Counted from the stretch's first letter, positions 36,908 to 47,750 are shown. The stretch is DNA of 64,000 nt from Candidatus Melainabacteria bacterium MEL.A1 (GCA_001765415.1 CP017245.1:62001-126000); one strand, 5' to 3'. Numbers and translations: made by a program. Notes: generated by a model not told the origin, from the sequence alone.

Positions 36908-38185
36908 ATGGCACCAAAAAACTTTTTATTTACTTCCGAATCAGTTACGGAAGGACACCCCGACAAAGTTTGCGATCAGATTTCTGATGCAATTTTAGAC
37001 GAGTTTTTAACAAAGTATCCGCAATCTCGTGTTGCTGCTGAAACTACTGTTACTACAGGTATGGCACTTGTTTGCGGTGAAATTACATCTGATTGTTATG
37101 TTGACATTCCTTCAGTTGTAAGAAACACTATTAAAAATATCGGTTATACAGAAAGTGAAGGCGGCGGATTTGATTTTAATACTTGCGCTGTTTTGACTAG
37201 TATTGATGAACAATCTTGCGATATTGCCGGCGGCGTAAACAAAGCTCTTGAATCTCGTTCTGACAATGCCGATACATCTGTTTCTGAAACAGAAGATATT
37301 GGAGCAGGTGATCAAGGTATTATGTTTGGGTACGCTTGTAATGAAACACCAGAACTTATGCCTTTACCTATCAGCTTGGCTCACAAGCTTTCATATAGAT
37401 TGGCTCAAGTTAGAAAACAAGGGATTTTATCATACCTTAGACCGGATGGAAAATCTCAAGTTACTGTTGAATATGTAGACGGAAAACCTTCAAGAATACA
37501 TACAGTATTGATTTCAACTCAACATGATGATGTAATTGATGGTATTTCTGATAATGCTCAAATTCAAGCTAAAATTAGAGAAGACATCAAAAAATACGTA
37601 ATTGATTATGTATTTGAAAACGAAGCGATTAAACTTGATGACGAAACAAAAATTCTTGTTAATCCATCAGGTCGTTTTGTAGTTGGTGGACCTCAAGGTG
37701 ATGCTGGTTTGACAGGTCGTAAGATTATTGTTGATACTTACGGTGGTTATTCTCGTCACGGTGGTGGAGCTTTCTCTGGAAAAGATCCAACAAAAGTTGA
37801 CAGATCCGCAGCTTACGCATCACGTTATGTTGCTAAAAACATTGTTGCAGCAGGCTTAGCAGAAAAATGTGAAATTGAATTGGCATACGCTATTGGTGTT
37901 GCAGAGCCTATTTCAATTATGGTTGATACTTTTGGAACAGGTAAAATTTCTGATGACGAAATTTCTGAACTTGTTTCTAAAAACTTTGACCTTAGACCGG
38001 CTGCAATTATCAAAAACTTCGATTTGAGAAACTTGCCTGCTAAAAACGGTGGCAAATTCTATCAATTATTAGCAGCTTACGGTCATATGGGCAGAACTGA
38101 TATTGATGTTCCTTGGGAACATACAGATAAAGCCGATGCTTTGAAATCTCAAGCTTGCTCTTGCGGATGTTGTTCTTGCAAGTAA
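36908..38185 (+). CDS. metK: S-adenosylmethionine synthetase
   Basis: 425 residues. [20 protein letters not shown] (about 9-28) binds [15 protein letters not shown] (about 137-148) is the family signature, and [19 protein letters not shown] is the phosphate loop. It makes SAM from methionine and ATP. The product extends past the usual end with a cysteine-rich tail, [12 protein letters not shown], holding five cysteines in the last ten residues. AAGGAG lies ahead of the ATG. No SAM riboswitch was recognised upstream. Confidence 0.97.
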   Translation: MAPKNFLFTSESVTEGHPDKVCDQISDAILDEFLTKYPQSRVAAETTVTTGMALVCGEITSDCYVDIPSVVRNTIKNIGYTESEGGGFDFNTCAVLTSIDEQSCDIAGGVNKALESRSDNADTSVSETEDIGAGDQGIMFGYACNETPELMPLPISLAHKLSYRLAQVRKQGILSYLRPDGKSQVTVEYVDGKPSRIHTVLISTQHDDVIDGISDNAQIQAKIREDIKKYVIDYVFENEAIKLDDETKILVNPSGRFVVGGPQGDAGLTGRKIIVDTYGGYSRHGGGAFSGKDPTKVDRSAAYASRYVAKNIVAAGLAEKCEIELAYAIGVAEPISIMVDTFGTGKISDDEISELVSKNFDLRPAAIIKNFDLRNLPAKNGGKFYQLLAAYGHMGRTDIDVPWEHTDKADALKSQACSCGCCSCK

Positions 38186-38203
38186 GTTGATAAATAAATG
38201 ATT

Positions 38204-38243
38204 AAAAATAGAGTTGGAAAATCTTTCTGACTCTATTTTTTTT
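38204..38243 (+). terminator. rho-independent terminator of metK
   Basis: Stem AAAAATAGAGT / ACTCTATTTTT with a 15-nt loop, followed by more T. Confidence 0.8.
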
Positions 38244-38300
38244 GTTGGACTAGAAAGCCCAATCTACTTAAACAACTGTGGTATATAGAGCTATTTTAAC

Positions 38301-39437
38301 TTAATTTTTTTCTAAATTTGAAAAATCAACCTTGTTTTCATTGCTTTTTTTAATCAAATAAGCTGCAACTATTGCCGTAATTGGTACGCAGAAAAGAATT
38401 GCAATACTTCCTATTAATGCTGACAAAATTTCAGTTGCAACTTGGTTTAGATTGAAAAATTTGTTCATATCAATGTTGTTTGATAATAAAACTAATGGTA
38501 AAGAACTTCCCAAATATACTAAAATCAAAGTGTTTGACATTGTCCCGATTATATCTCTACCGACATTCATACCGGATTTGAAAAGTTGTTTTACGGTCAA
38601 ATTTTTATCTGTTTCAAAAATCTCATTAACTGTACTTGCAATAGATACTGCAGTATCCATCAATGCTCCCAATGCTGCTATAATCATTGAAGCCGCCAAA
38701 ATTCCTGTAAAACTTAAATCCGGTCTTGCGGTGTACAAAAACATGTTTTCTTCGCCTGCAAAGCCAGTTAGATGTGCGAAATATATTGCCAACATTGAAA
38801 AACCGCCGGCAAATACCAAACTTATTGAAGTGCCGATGATTGCAGCCGAGCTTTTTGAATTAAATCCCCCAACAAGATAGATTGTTACTACTGTAGATAA
38901 AATCCCGACTAAAACCGCAGATGCTATCGGGCAAAAACCGTGCAATATCATTGGCATTAGCATAAAAAATATTAGACACATTGTTGAAATTATTGAAACA
39001 ATGCTTGTTGCTCCTTTTTTCTTTCCGATAAAGAGTAATAACGCAAAAAATATAGCTGTAAAAATATAAATAGAATTATCTCTTTGAATATCTGCAATAA
39101 ATATATCGACATCATCAGGGGTTGAAACAGTGTCATTTAAGGGTTCTAAGTGGAGAACAACTTTGTCGCCTTTGGATAAATTTATGTCGTAGGCAGGGTT
39201 TCCAGTTAACATATTGTCTATAAGGCGTTCTGTGTTTTTAAATTTACCTGTTAACACTCTTACTGTAACAACTTGTTTGGTCGTTTCTTCACCTTGATTT
39301 AGTCCTTGAGCATCTTCATATTTTATATTTTCTACAATTCCTGTTTCAGAAGGAAGAACTGTTTTGGAGTTGTCATCTGCTTGTGCCGGTAAAATTAAAC
39401 CAAAGAATAAAATAAAAATTGCTAATATTTTTTTCAT
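38301..39437 (-). CDS. YibE/F-like membrane protein
   Basis: 378 residues. A signal peptide (ILAIFILFFGLILPAQA) leads an extracytoplasmic domain of about 100 residues (VVTVRVLTGKFKNTERLIDN). Seven or eight membrane helices follow, with GALMDTAVSIASTVNEIFE and RDIIGTMSNTLILVYLGSSL as the conserved blocks of the YibE/F family. The family function is uncertain. The gene starts 9 nt after the ruvB stop, with AGGA ahead of the ATG, so it is probably in the ruvB operon. Confidence 0.88.
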   Translation of the reverse strand: MKKILAIFILFFGLILPAQADDNSKTVLPSETGIVENIKYEDAQGLNQGEETTKQVVTVRVLTGKFKNTERLIDNMLTGNPAYDINLSKGDKVVLHLEPLNDTVSTPDDVDIFIADIQRDNSIYIFTAIFFALLLFIGKKKGATSIVSIISTMCLIFFMLMPMILHGFCPIASAVLVGILSTVVTIYLVGGFNSKSSAAIIGTSISLVFAGGFSMLAIYFAHLTGFAGEENMFLYTARPDLSFTGILAASMIIAALGALMDTAVSIASTVNEIFETDKNLTVKQLFKSGMNVGRDIIGTMSNTLILVYLGSSLPLVLLSNNIDMNKFFNLNQVATEILSALIGSIAILFCVPITAIVAAYLIKKSNENKVDFSNLEKN

Positions 39438-39446
39438 AATTGTCCT

Positions 39447-40523
39447 TTAGAACAAACTTTTTTGTTCGTTAATATTTCTGTTTTTATACCCCAGATGTCT
39501 GTAAGTTGCAGGTGAAACTTTTCTGCCTCGTGGTGTGCGCTGAAGTAAACCTGCTTGTAGTAAAAATGGTTCGCAAACATCTTCTATTGTTCTAACGTCT
39601 TCACCAATAGCTGCGGCGATAGTTTCAATCCCGACTGGTCCTCCGTCGTATTTTTCAATAATCAATTTTAATAAACTTCTGTCGGTATTATCAAGTCCGT
39701 AGTTGTCGATTTTTAGAATATCTAAAGATTTATTTGCAACATCTTCTGTGATTTTTCCGTCGTGTTTCACAAGAGCGTAATCTGAAACTCTTTTAACCAG
39801 TCTGTTTGCAATACGAGGAGTTCCTCTTGACCGCTTGGCGATAGCGTGTGCGCCTTCTTCTGTGATTTCAATGTTTAAAATTCCTGCGGTTCTTTTTATA
39901 ACTTCAGAAAGCTCGTCTTCTGTATAAAATTCAAGTCTGTGAATAATTCCAAACCTATCTCTTAATGGACCTGAAAGTTCGCCGGCTTTAGTTGTTGCGC
40001 CAATTAAAGTGAATTTAGGTAGTGGAACTCGTAGTGTTTTGACTGTTTGACTTTTTCCGGTCGTCATATCCAAAAAGAAATCTTCCATTGCGGGATAAAG
40101 AATTTCTTCTGCTACTTTGTTAAGTCTGTGGATTTCATCAATAAACAGGATTTCTCCTCCCTTTAATGACATCAAAATTCCGATAATATCTCTAGGTCTT
40201 TCAAGAGCCGGAGCAGAAGTTATTTTTATATCAACTCCCATTTGTTCTGCAATTACTCCTGCAAGAGTTGTTTTTCCCAATCCAGGTGGACCATAAAAAA
40301 GTAGGTGATCGAGAGGAAGTTCTCTTTTTTTTGCGGCAGCAATTGATATTTTTAATGTTTCTTTTAAAGCTGATTGACCAATATATGTATCGAAAGTTTT
40401 TGGTCTAATACAGTTTTCAAAATTTTTGTCATTATCAAGAACTTCTGATTTGATTACCGAAGTTTTTTTCTTTTCAGCAATCGGTTTACTATCAAAATCA
40501 TTGTCATCCGCTATAATACTCAT
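39447..40523 (-). CDS. ruvB: Holliday junction branch-migration helicase RuvB
   Basis: A 358-residue AAA+ motor. Walker [13 protein letters not shown] (about 80-91), Walker [11 protein letters not shown], sensor 1 [12 protein letters not shown] and the C-terminal winged helix ([17 protein letters not shown]) are all present. An extra N-terminal stretch of about 40 residues, rich in Asp and Lys, precedes the core. RuvB drives branch migration with RuvA, which is not in this window. Confidence 0.97.
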   Translation of the reverse strand: MSIIADDNDFDSKPIAEKKKTSVIKSEVLDNDKNFENCIRPKTFDTYIGQSALKETLKISIAAAKKRELPLDHLLFYGPPGLGKTTLAGVIAEQMGVDIKITSAPALERPRDIIGILMSLKGGEILFIDEIHRLNKVAEEILYPAMEDFFLDMTTGKSQTVKTLRVPLPKFTLIGATTKAGELSGPLRDRFGIIHRLEFYTEDELSEVIKRTAGILNIEITEEGAHAIAKRSRGTPRIANRLVKRVSDYALVKHDGKITEDVANKSLDILKIDNYGLDNTDRSLLKLIIEKYDGGPVGIETIAAAIGEDVRTIEDVCEPFLLQAGLLQRTPRGRKVSPATYRHLGYKNRNINEQKSLF

Positions 40524-40646
40524 TTATATCCCTCACAAGTAACTTTATACTCAAAATAGTGTATAAGTTTCTGTTCATTGAATTTCCTCTATATTTATGT
40601 TACCATAAAATTAACGTATAGAACAATTTATTAAGAAGGAGAAGTA

Positions 40647-41816
40647 ATGAAAGTATCAGAACGTTTGGAACAGATTCCTCCATATTTGTTTGCTGAAATA
40701 GATAGAAAAATTGCAGAAGCAAAGGCAAAAGGTATTGATATCATAAGTTTGGGGATAGGAGATCCTGACAAACCGACACTACAACCTGTTGTTGATGCTA
40801 TGCACAAAGCAATTGACAATCCTAAAAACCATGATTATCCACCTTATAATGGGACAGAAGGATTTAGGAAAGGTGCTTGCGAATGGATGAAAAAACGTTT
40901 TGGTGTAGAATTAAATCCTGATACTGAAATGCTTGCAAATATCGGTTCAAAAGAGGCTATTGCGCATGTGTTCTTTGCGTATGTCGATAAAGGCGATTAT
41001 ACGTTAGTTCCTGATCCAGGTTATCCGGTTTATCACAATGCTACAATCTTTGCAGGAGGAACTCCATATGAAATGCCTTTATTAGAAGAAAACGGATATC
41101 TTCCAGATTTTGATAAAATACCTGCTGATGTTGCAAAAAAGGCAAAATTGATGTTTTTGAATTATCCGAACAATCCGACTAGTGCTACTGCTGATTTGGA
41201 TTTTTGGAAAAAAGCAGTTGATTTTTGTAAAAAGTATGACATTTTGTTGTGTTCAGATATGGCTTATTCAGAAATGACGTTTGATGGTTATAAAGCTCCA
41301 TCAGTGCTTCAAGTTGAAGGTGCGAAAGATGTTGCAATTGAATTTTATTCTCATTCAAAATCGTACAATATGACCGGATGGAGAGTTGGTTTTGTTTGCG
41401 GTAATGCAGATGCTGTTAAAGCTTTAGGAACTATTAAAAATAATATTGACTCTGGTACATTTAAAGCTATTCAAGAGGCAGCAACTGCAGCATTTACTGT
41501 TGATGAAAAATATATTAGTGATTTGAATAAAATGTATCAAGAACGTAGAGATGCCGCAGAAGAAGGTTTTAGAGAATTGGGTTGGGATATTAAGCCGTCT
41601 AAAGCAACTTTCTACTTATGGTTACCAGTTCCACATGGAATGACTTCAGAAGAATTTGTTACCGCAATGCTTGAAAAAGCTCACGTCGTTGTTCCGCCGG
41701 GAAATGGTTACGGTAAATATGGGGAAGGTTATTTCCGTGTTGCTTTGACTAAAGATGTTGAAACTATTAAAGAATGTATTAAAAGAATGAAGGATGCAGG
41801 AATTAGATATAATTAA
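40647..41816 (+). CDS. dapL: LL-diaminopimelate aminotransferase
   Basis: A 389-residue fold-type I PLP enzyme. SLGIGDPDKPTLQPVVDAM near the N-terminus and the PLP-lysine motif SHSKSYNMTGWRVGF (about 234-248) match LL-DAP aminotransferases. It converts tetrahydrodipicolinate directly to LL-diaminopimelate for cell wall and lysine. This route is shared with Cyanobacteria, plants and Chlamydia, in line with the proposed lineage. AGAAGGAGA lies ahead of the ATG. Confidence 0.92.
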   Translation: MKVSERLEQIPPYLFAEIDRKIAEAKAKGIDIISLGIGDPDKPTLQPVVDAMHKAIDNPKNHDYPPYNGTEGFRKGACEWMKKRFGVELNPDTEMLANIGSKEAIAHVFFAYVDKGDYTLVPDPGYPVYHNATIFAGGTPYEMPLLEENGYLPDFDKIPADVAKKAKLMFLNYPNNPTSATADLDFWKKAVDFCKKYDILLCSDMAYSEMTFDGYKAPSVLQVEGAKDVAIEFYSHSKSYNMTGWRVGFVCGNADAVKALGTIKNNIDSGTFKAIQEAATAAFTVDEKYISDLNKMYQERRDAAEEGFRELGWDIKPSKATFYLWLPVPHGMTSEEFVTAMLEKAHVVVPPGNGYGKYGEGYFRVALTKDVETIKECIKRMKDAGIRYN

Positions 41817-41841
41817 GTTAAACAAGATAAACTTAACATTT

Positions 41842-41870
41842 TTGTCTGATTGATTGTAGAATGGTATAAT
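41842..41870 (+). promoter_or_regulatory. predicted leaderless promoter of the zinc-ribbon/TPR protein
   Basis: TTGTCT (41842-41847), 17-nt spacer, TATAAT (41865-41870), 6 nt to the ATG at 41877. No ribosome-binding site is present. Confidence 0.65.
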
Positions 41871-41876
41871 TTTTCT

Positions 41877-44800
41877 ATGGAATGTCCAAAGTGCGGATTA
41901 GAAATTGATGATAAGGCAATGGTTTGCCCGAACTGCAAGAAGGTGTTGAAACTAGCATGTCCTATCTGTAAGACTATAAATACGACAAACACTTGCAGAA
42001 AATGTGGATATACTATTATAACAAAATGCCATAATTGTGGAAAGGTAAACCAAACAGCTGTAAAAAAATGTAAAAAATGCGGATTTGATACTGAAAAAAG
42101 CGTAATTATGAATGAATCAAATGCCGATGATTTTGCTATTTTGACAATTGATTTTCCTAATATGGATGAGATGAAAAATTGTTTAGGTTCTGCAAAACTT
42201 TTGAATAAATTCAAAATTAACCTTGACAAAATTATTCTTGACTACACAAAATCGATTGGACTTCGTCGTCAATTAATTGGTAAAACATATGTAATTCGTT
42301 GTGATAAGGATTATACTTTTAACAGTTCGGCTGCTACTGCCGTGAAAACTGCGATAGAGTTACTAAATCTAATTACTGCAATGAACTGTAAATTAACTCG
42401 TAAAAAAAATGCGACTGTTCGTTGCAATATGTTTATCTTGAAACGAAATATTGAAGATGATCCGAACAATCTTGATTCTGGTTATAATATTAGTCTTTTA
42501 AATCAAAATGCTAGTAAAAAAACGGATAAAATCCTCAATACTTTTCAGGTTTTGACAGAAGATAATGTCGCAGATGCAATCAGTGGAGATTACAAATTGT
42601 CACCGTTAAATTCAGTTGTTGTTAATGGTGAAATGTTAATGTTTTACGAAGTTGATTTGAGGGAATTTGTAAAAGTTGAATATCCTGAAGAAGATGAAGA
42701 TCAAGAAATTGAAGTTCCAAATTTTGTTCAAAATATGTTGATTGAACAAGATAAAATGGACGGTGAAGCTCTAAATAATTTGGATTCACCGGGTGATCCT
42801 GATGCAATTTACGATATTGAAACGATTAATTTTGATGAAATAAATTGTGAATTTATTAGGACTGAAAATATTGATGTTCTGTTCTATATAATGAACAAAT
42901 TCCAATCTATTCCAAAAGGAATTGTTGCTATTAAAACCGCAGAAATGTATAAACCATATACATTGAAAGTTTTGAATGCGGCAGGAGAAACAGGAAAATT
43001 TAACAATATTATTTCATTGACTTGTTACGACGAAATGAAATATTCTCCATATTCATTTTTTAGAGATTTGGTTTCTGCGATTTTTGAATATACCGTTTCA
43101 CAAAAACTGTTTTTTGAAAATGATTTTTCAATGTTTGCATCAGTTGATCCTGACGGATTGATTAGAGATTTGATTACATTAAAAGAAAGGGATGGACAAA
43201 ATACAGAAGACACACGATTTGTTTATTTTGATATTTTCTTAACTCTATTGCAAATTATTCCGAAAACATTGATATTTATTGAAGATTTTGAAAAAATTGA
43301 TTCAAGTTCTTATGATGTTTTGAAATATTTGTTTGAGGCTTTTGAACAATTAGATATAAGTTTCTTGATTTCTTACAACAAAGATTTTTCTTTGCATAAA
43401 GACTGTCATTTCTTGTTGAGCAAACCTTATTATACAGAAATAACTTTAAAACCGACATCTTTTGAAAAATTGATTGAGGAAAATAAAATTTATTATAGAA
43501 ATATTTTGAACAATTTCTATTTCCAAAGAGTTGCGAAATATGCTTGCGGAAGTAGTTTGTTTATTGATATAGCAATTCAGTATTTGATAGAGTCTGGAGT
43601 TTATGCTGCTGACGATGATAGTATTGAGATGATTAACCCTAAAACAATTATTATTCCGTCAAGTTTGGATAAATTGGTTGCTCGTAGGTTGAATTTGTTG
43701 CAAGATGATGAAGCTGCGATGAAATTTCTTACTTCAATTGTCCTTTTAGGGACAAGAATTGATATGGGAACTGTTGAAAGTTTAGGATATGAAAATTTGA
43801 ATGAAATTATTGAAAAACTTTCTGGAATGGGATTTTTATATCAGTATAACAATTGTATTTATTTCCCTAATTACAATTTGTTGAGGGATAATCTTTTGAC
43901 AACTATAAGTAAAATTTATTTGGAAGAAGTTGCAAAAGATTTGTTTGCAAAAGTGTTTAATGACGATATGCCAAGTCCTGTAAAAGCTTATTTATATGGA
44001 CTTTTGCAAGATACAGAAAATGAACGTCATCAATGGGAACAATTGGCTGAAATTGATTTGTCTTTAGGTGACTTTAGTGCTTATTTGAACTGTACTAACA
44101 AAATTTTGGAGCTTCTTGATAAAAATGATGATCCTGAAAAGATGGAAGAAATTGCAGAATACAAAAAAAGTTTGTATGAAAAAATATCAAATAATTTGTA
44201 TGAGTATGTCCCTGACAAAACTGCGGATATTGCAGAAATGACTTTGAAGAATTTGGAAAAAACTTCTGATGTTGATAAAATTATTCTTCTTTGCAATAAG
44301 ATGATTAATGGTGCGTTGATGGCTGGAAATTACAATCACGCATTGGAATTAACTCATAAGGTGTTGTCATTATTACCTCCATCATCATTAAATCCTGCAG
44401 ATGAAAATTTTAATAGTTACTTTTTCTTGATGTCTGTTATTCATATTCAAATTTTGTTCAATATTGGTGCTTTGATGGATTGTTTGGATATTGGTTATAA
44501 AGTTTTGAATGTTGTAAATAATCAAACAATGCCGACTTTAAAACCAGATTATATGTCAGATGATGATTTTCAATCTTTAATTGTTGATTCTGCCGGATAT
44601 GTAGCGTTAGCCAATGTTTTATTATTGGGCGGAAATGTAGAAGAATTTTTGAGAATTTTGAGAGCAGATTTGGATTGTGTTCCGCAATCTTATGATTTGT
44701 TTATTGCTTTAGAAAAACTTATTCATGGTGTTGAAATCACCGAATTTAATCCTGAAATTTCTGATAATGATAGGTTTGGAAGCGTTATTTATAATATAAT

Positions 44801-45380
44801 CAGTGCGTTTGTTTTGTTAAATGGAGATTACACTCAATTCGCAGAAAATATTTATAGAGCGAAAGTCTTTGCAAAAAATAATCGTTTACATCAGTTAGAA
44901 TTGTTCTGTGACTTGATGATTGGGTATTCTTATATGGAATTAAATTCTTTCCAAAAGGCCGATTCTATTATTTATAAAATTATTAAGGAAACAAACAGAA
45001 ATGGTATGACAACGTTACTGTATGTTACGTGGTATGTTATGAGTGAATTGCACTTGAAACAAAACAAATATGATGTTGCTTTTGGTATTGTTAATAATTC
45101 TCTTATTCAATTAGAAAAAAATAACACAACTAGCCCATATCTATTGATGTTGTTCAAGTATAACATGTTTAAAATAATGATGTTAAAAAAACAAAATGAT
45201 AAAGCTGAAATTTGTATTGGGCATGCAAGATATATTGCTGAAAAATATGGTATAAATTTTGAATTTGATACAGATGAAAGTCACTATATTGCAGTAGAAG
45301 ACGACGAAGTTTCAGCAGAAGATATTGAAGAGATTAATAGCGAGGCAAATCAGAGTGATATAGAAGGAGAGGCAGAATGA
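41877..45380 (+). CDS. zinc-ribbon, degenerate cyclase/ATPase and TPR protein
   Basis: 1167 residues from the ATG placed by the promoter. Three zinc ribbons (CPKC...CPNC, CPIC...CRKC, CHNC...CKKC) fill the first 70 residues. Residues about 85-180 (FAILTIDFPNMDEMKNCLG onward) sit where class III nucleotide cyclase domains sit in similar proteins, but catalytic residues are not recognisable. An ATPase-like module follows with a Walker-B-like TLIFIEDFEKID (about 465-476); the Walker A position reads NAAGETGKFNN and is degenerate. The rest is TPR-like helices. It looks like a signalling scaffold derived from cyclase-STAND-TPR regulators. It overlaps glgA by 4 nt. Confidence 0.7.
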   Translation: MECPKCGLEIDDKAMVCPNCKKVLKLACPICKTINTTNTCRKCGYTIITKCHNCGKVNQTAVKKCKKCGFDTEKSVIMNESNADDFAILTIDFPNMDEMKNCLGSAKLLNKFKINLDKIILDYTKSIGLRRQLIGKTYVIRCDKDYTFNSSAATAVKTAIELLNLITAMNCKLTRKKNATVRCNMFILKRNIEDDPNNLDSGYNISLLNQNASKKTDKILNTFQVLTEDNVADAISGDYKLSPLNSVVVNGEMLMFYEVDLREFVKVEYPEEDEDQEIEVPNFVQNMLIEQDKMDGEALNNLDSPGDPDAIYDIETINFDEINCEFIRTENIDVLFYIMNKFQSIPKGIVAIKTAEMYKPYTLKVLNAAGETGKFNNIISLTCYDEMKYSPYSFFRDLVSAIFEYTVSQKLFFENDFSMFASVDPDGLIRDLITLKERDGQNTEDTRFVYFDIFLTLLQIIPKTLIFIEDFEKIDSSSYDVLKYLFEAFEQLDISFLISYNKDFSLHKDCHFLLSKPYYTEITLKPTSFEKLIEENKIYYRNILNNFYFQRVAKYACGSSLFIDIAIQYLIESGVYAADDDSIEMINPKTIIIPSSLDKLVARRLNLLQDDEAAMKFLTSIVLLGTRIDMGTVESLGYENLNEIIEKLSGMGFLYQYNNCIYFPNYNLLRDNLLTTISKIYLEEVAKDLFAKVFNDDMPSPVKAYLYGLLQDTENERHQWEQLAEIDLSLGDFSAYLNCTNKILELLDKNDDPEKMEEIAEYKKSLYEKISNNLYEYVPDKTADIAEMTLKNLEKTSDVDKIILLCNKMINGALMAGNYNHALELTHKVLSLLPPSSLNPADENFNSYFFLMSVIHIQILFNIGALMDCLDIGYKVLNVVNNQTMPTLKPDYMSDDDFQSLIVDSAGYVALANVLLLGGNVEEFLRILRADLDCVPQSYDLFIALEKLIHGVEITEFNPEISDNDRFGSVIYNIISAFVLLNGDYTQFAENIYRAKVFAKNNRLHQLELFCDLMIGYSYMELNSFQKADSIIYKIIKETNRNGMTTLLYVTWYVMSELHLKQNKYDVAFGIVNNSLIQLEKNNTTSPYLLMLFKYNMFKIMMLKKQNDKAEICIGHARYIAEKYGINFEFDTDESHYIAVEDDEVSAEDIEEINSEANQSDIEGEAE

Positions 45381-46822
45381 AAATTTTATTTGCAGCGGCG
45401 GAAGTAGCACCTTTTTCAAAAGCTGGTGGATTAGCAGATGTAGTCGGAAGTTTGCCTAAACATCTTGAGAAAGATGCAGAAATCGCTATTTTTACTCCAT
45501 TGCACGGTCTTATTGATACTAATAAATGGGGAATAAAAGAACTTGAAAATTCTGAAATGTGGCTAACTTTTGGCGGTATGGGGCATAAATTTAGATTATT
45601 TATGTGTCAGTTGCCAGGTACTAAAATTAATGTATTTTTTGTGCATAATGATTGGTATTTCTCTTGTTTTAAAGAAGTTTATCCAAAATGGTTAGACACA
45701 AAATATGAACATGAAAGATATATCGCATTTTCTTTGGCTACAATGGAATATGCAAAATTGCTGAATTTTAAGGCTGATGTAATTCATGCTAATGATTGGC
45801 ATACGGCTATGATCCCTGTTTATTTGCATAGCAACTACAGATTTGATGAATTTTGGAAAGATACAAAGTGCGTTTTTGAAATCCATAATCTTGCTTATCA
45901 AGGTATTTGGTTTGAAGATGTGCTTGATTTTGCCAATATGAGAAAAGATATTGTGTATAACGAACACGGTGTTGAACACTTTGGTAGAGTAAATTGGATG
46001 AAAGGCGCAATCAATTATTCTGATAAGGTTATTGCGGTTTCTCCAACTTATTCAAGAGAGATTTTGACCGGTGAATATGGTGAAGGTATGGATTATACTT
46101 TGCGTATGAACCAAAATAAACTTGTTGGTATTCTTAACGGAATTGATTATGATGTTTTCAATCCTAAAAAAGATAAAACTATTGTGAAAACATACGATGT
46201 TAAGTCTTTGAAAAACAAGGAAGAAAACAAGAAAAAAGTTTGTGAAGAATTAGGTTTGGAATACAATCCTGATAAACCTATGTTTGCAATGGTATCAAGA
46301 CTTGTTGGACAAAAAGGCATTGATTTAATCAGACAATGTCAGGATGAGTTGAAAAATATTAATGCAGATTTTGTTTTCTTGGGCAGTGGTGAAAAAGATT
46401 ATGAAAATTTGTTAATTTGGCTTTCTAACAATTCGTCAAATATACGTGCTTATATTGGTTATAGAGCAGATTTGGCTAACCAAATATATGCAGGAAGTGA
46501 TTTTTATTTGATGCCATCAAAATTTGAACCTTGTGGATTGAGCCAATTGATTGCAATGCGTTATGGATCTTTACCTGTAGTTAGAGCAACCGGTGGATTA
46601 GAGGATACTGTAACTGGTTATCCGCTGGATAATTCAAATGGATTTAAGTTCTGGGGTTATTCAGGTGTGAATATGATGGAAGCTATTCGTTGTGCATTAG
46701 GTGTTTATCAGGACAAGTACACATTTAATGCGATGCGTAAATCTGCTATGGAAGCTGATTTTTCATGGAAGAAAAGTTCAACCGAATATTTGAAATTGTA
46801 TAAAGAATTAGCAAGTGTTTAA
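45377..46822 (+). CDS. glgA: glycogen synthase (ADP-glucose)
   Basis: A 481-residue GT5 enzyme. KAGGLADVVGSLPK (about 15-28) binds ADP-glucose, VIHANDWHTAMIPVYL and EIHNLAYQG are in the N-terminal domain, and FEPCGLSQLIAM (about 390) in the C-terminal domain. It elongates alpha-1,4-glucan, which implies glycogen storage. Its ATG overlaps the stop of the preceding signalling protein (ATGA), with AAGGAGAGG ahead, so the two are co-translated; that protein may influence glycogen metabolism. Confidence 0.95.
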   Translation: MKILFAAAEVAPFSKAGGLADVVGSLPKHLEKDAEIAIFTPLHGLIDTNKWGIKELENSEMWLTFGGMGHKFRLFMCQLPGTKINVFFVHNDWYFSCFKEVYPKWLDTKYEHERYIAFSLATMEYAKLLNFKADVIHANDWHTAMIPVYLHSNYRFDEFWKDTKCVFEIHNLAYQGIWFEDVLDFANMRKDIVYNEHGVEHFGRVNWMKGAINYSDKVIAVSPTYSREILTGEYGEGMDYTLRMNQNKLVGILNGIDYDVFNPKKDKTIVKTYDVKSLKNKEENKKKVCEELGLEYNPDKPMFAMVSRLVGQKGIDLIRQCQDELKNINADFVFLGSGEKDYENLLIWLSNNSSNIRAYIGYRADLANQIYAGSDFYLMPSKFEPCGLSQLIAMRYGSLPVVRATGGLEDTVTGYPLDNSNGFKFWGYSGVNMMEAIRCALGVYQDKYTFNAMRKSAMEADFSWKKSSTEYLKLYKELASV

Positions 46823-46833
46823 TTTTAAATAAT

Positions 46834-46862
46834 TTGACATGTTAAAAAAAATGGCGCAAAAT
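46834..46862 (+). promoter_or_regulatory. predicted leaderless promoter of the EamA transporter
   Basis: Consensus TTGACA (46834-46839), 17-nt spacer, CAAAAT (46857-46862), 6 nt to the ATG at 46869. Confidence 0.55.
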
Positions 46863-46868
46863 TGAGTT

Positions 46869-47750
46869 ATGCAAGAGAGTAAATTAGATTATTTAAAATT
46901 ACACATATCCGTTTTGTTAGCTGGTTTTACCGGATTGTTGGCAAAACTGATTTCGTTAAATGAAGTTATGATTGTTTTTTATCGAATACTTTTTGCATTT
47001 GCTTTTTTTGCAATTATGCTTGTTTTCATGAAGAAAAAGCCTGTAGAAAAAATAAAAGATGCTTTAAAAATCATTGGTTTGGGTGCATTATTAACAATCC
47101 ATTTGATATTCTTTTTCGGCAGTATGAAGTATGCAACCCTAGCAATAGGTGTAGTTTGTTATTCTTTGGTTGGTTTTTTTACAGTTCTTTTTGAACCTAT
47201 AATTTTAAAAGCAAAATTTTCATTTGTAGAATTGATGTATAGTTTGGTTGCGGTATTAGGAATTTGGTTGATATTTAATTTTGATACAAGTTATAGATTT
47301 GGCATTTTACTTGGTGTAATTTCGGCGGCATTATTTGCTCTTTATACTTTATATAACAAGACAATTCTGGTTGGCAAATCTTCACGGTCAATGTTATTTT
47401 ATGAATTGTTGGGTGGTGCGTTGTTTATGACGTTATTTTTGCCGATTTATATTCCAATTTCTCATACAACGCAGATTTTACCTATTGGAATTGATTGGTT
47501 GTGGATAATTTTGTTGGCATTTTTCTGTACCGTATTATTATATTTGTTATATATTGACGCTTTGAAGAAATTGTCTGCGTTTACGGTTAGTTTAGCGGGA
47601 AATTTAGAACCTGTTTACGGAATTTTATTAGCGGTAATTTTTTTAGGAGAGGCAAAAGATTTTACATTATCTTTTTATGTTGGGATGATTTTAATTTTCG
47701 CTTCAGTTTTTTCTCAATCGTTGATAAAAGGGCGAAAGGTTACATTTTAG
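46869..47750 (+). CDS. EamA-family (DMT) transporter
   Basis: A 293-residue membrane protein with ten predicted helices in two EamA halves. The first half ends around GIWLIFNF and the second contains LSAFTVSLAGNLEPVYGILLAVIFLGE, a typical EamA block. It probably exports or imports a small metabolite; the substrate is unknown. It stands alone behind glgA with its own promoter. Confidence 0.88.
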   Translation: MQESKLDYLKLHISVLLAGFTGLLAKLISLNEVMIVFYRILFAFAFFAIMLVFMKKKPVEKIKDALKIIGLGALLTIHLIFFFGSMKYATLAIGVVCYSLVGFFTVLFEPIILKAKFSFVELMYSLVAVLGIWLIFNFDTSYRFGILLGVISAALFALYTLYNKTILVGKSSRSMLFYELLGGALFMTLFLPIYIPISHTTQILPIGIDWLWIILLAFFCTVLLYLLYIDALKKLSAFTVSLAGNLEPVYGILLAVIFLGEAKDFTLSFYVGMILIFASVFSQSLIKGRKVTF

